Position numbers and translations under genes: made by a program | Assembly (NCBI GenBank): GCA_031260235.1 | Contig: JAIRKG010000058.1 | Span: 1 to 5,358 of the forward strand | Length of the DNA stretch: 5,358 nt | From: Dysgonamonadaceae bacterium | GTDB taxonomy: Bacteria; Bacteroidota; Bacteroidia; Bacteroidales; Azobacteroidaceae | Reading direction: 5' to 3' | Part shown: positions 4,781-5,358 of the stretch, in pieces | Layout of the letters: every line of letters begins with the position of its first letter | Position numbering within the stretch: the first letter of the stretch is position 1 | The notes under the pieces: model-generated | Told to the model about the DNA's origin: nothing | The model's input: only the letters and a program-made list of their open reading frames with translations | The model's database searches: none

Positions 4781-5358
4781 ATGGCAAAAAAAGCAAAAGT
4801 AAGTTACGCATTGTTTCAGAGTAGAATAGGTAACGTTGCGTCTTTAACGACGACCGAAAAGAATAATCTCGTTGGAGCAATTAACGAGTTAAACAGTGGT
4901 GTCGGTGATATAGGGTCGCAAAAAGGAGCAGCAAACGGTATTGCTTCGCTCGATGCGACCGGCAAAGTTCCTGCAGCACAACTTCCGGCATTTGTGGATG
5001 ATGTTTTGGAATATGCCAATCTCGCAGGATTTCCGGCAACGGGCGAAACAGGAAAAATTTATGTAGCCAAAGATACAAACAAGACGTATCGTTGGAGCGG
5101 TAGCGCATATGTGGTGATTTCGGATACCATCGCTCTTGGCGAAACGTCTTCTACGGCATACCGTGGCGACAATGGAAAAACGGCTTACGACCACTCGCAG
5201 CTGACAAACTCCAATCCGCACGGCACGACTGCAGCACAGGTTGGAGCGGCTCCGGCGGCTCACGTCGGCGCAGGCGGAACAGCGCACCCGTTGGCTACCG
5301 GTACGGTAAATGGTTTCAGTTCAAACGACTATACGTCGGCGGAAAAGACAAAACTGTC
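4781..5358 (+). CDS. Phage fibre protein, N-terminal part (3' end outside window)
   Basis: The frame is open for 192 codons from the ATG at 4781 to the window edge. Residues 17-38 (GNVASLTTTEKNNLVGAINELN) and 49-75 (GAANGIASLDATGKVPAAQL, then PAFVDD) are segments common in phage fibre and minor structural proteins. Residues 78-114 contain EYANLAGFPATGETGKIYVA, then KDTNKTYRWSGSAYVV, a widely shared beta module. Next come ALGETSSTAYRGDNGKTAYD (118-137) and a glycine- and alanine-rich collar (152-192) with AAQVGAAPAAHVGAGGTAHP and NGFSSNDYTSAEKTKL, typical of fibre shaft repeats. The product would form a trimeric tail or head fibre for host contact; the receptor-binding tip would be encoded past 5358. 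GC rises strongly near the end (44 of 60 bases in 5221-5280), which fits modular exchange but also the alanine and glycine content. Whether it attaches to tail or head cannot be told. Confidence 0.8.
   Translation, partial: MAKKAKVSYALFQSRIGNVASLTTTEKNNLVGAINELNSGVGDIGSQKGAANGIASLDATGKVPAAQLPAFVDDVLEYANLAGFPATGETGKIYVAKDTNKTYRWSGSAYVVISDTIALGETSSTAYRGDNGKTAYDHSQLTNSNPHGTTAAQVGAAPAAHVGAGGTAHPLATGTVNGFSSNDYTSAEKTKL

Noticed and set aside
4889..5287. Minus-strand ORF of 132 residues with many Cys and Arg codons
   Set aside because: It is the shadow of the GC-rich fibre gene, whose + frame has clear fibre motifs. The minus-strand peptide has no domain pattern.

Overview
This window is a piece of a tailed double-stranded DNA phage or prophage, most likely from a Bacteroidota host (Bacteroides, Parabacteroides or a relative). 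Three things point there: the major capsid protein and scaffold-like protein have the sequence style of Bacteroides prophage virion genes; start codons are preceded by A-rich, G-poor leaders rather than Shine-Dalgarno sequences; and intergenic DNA is very AT-rich while genes are moderate in GC. All credible genes are on the + strand. Nothing in the window shows whether this is an integrated prophage or a free phage: no att site, integrase or host gene is present.

Layout. At 1-195 is the 3' end of a small helix-turn-helix gene resembling the DNA-binding domain IV of DnaA. At 196-393 is an AT-rich intergenic region with a possible terminator hairpin and a cluster of ATTCCCT/AGGGAAT boxes. From 394 to the window end runs a tightly packed virion block: scaffold-like protein (394-1341), SU10-like major capsid protein (1390-2784), a small unrecognised capsid-linked protein (2791-3174), a probable head-tail adaptor (3205-3906), two small related-at-the-tail proteins (3912-4361 and 4386-4739), and the 5' part of a tail or head fibre gene (4781 to beyond 5358). 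Gaps between these genes are 5-48 bp, so they are probably one late transcript. Terminase and portal are not in the window.

Working together: the scaffold-like protein would guide assembly of the capsid protein into a procapsid, the adaptor would close the portal vertex, and the small proteins and fibre would form accessory or appendage parts. I did not find a defence system, CRISPR array, transposon, tRNA or other clearly new system. The items most worth a second look are a signal-peptide-like N-terminus on the capsid protein, a 51-bp near-identical repeat (48/51) ending two adjacent genes in which all three differences change the amino acid, a 10-bp perfect hairpin just after the capsid gene, a possible extra in-frame start inside the scaffold gene, and the repeated boxes in the intergenic region.
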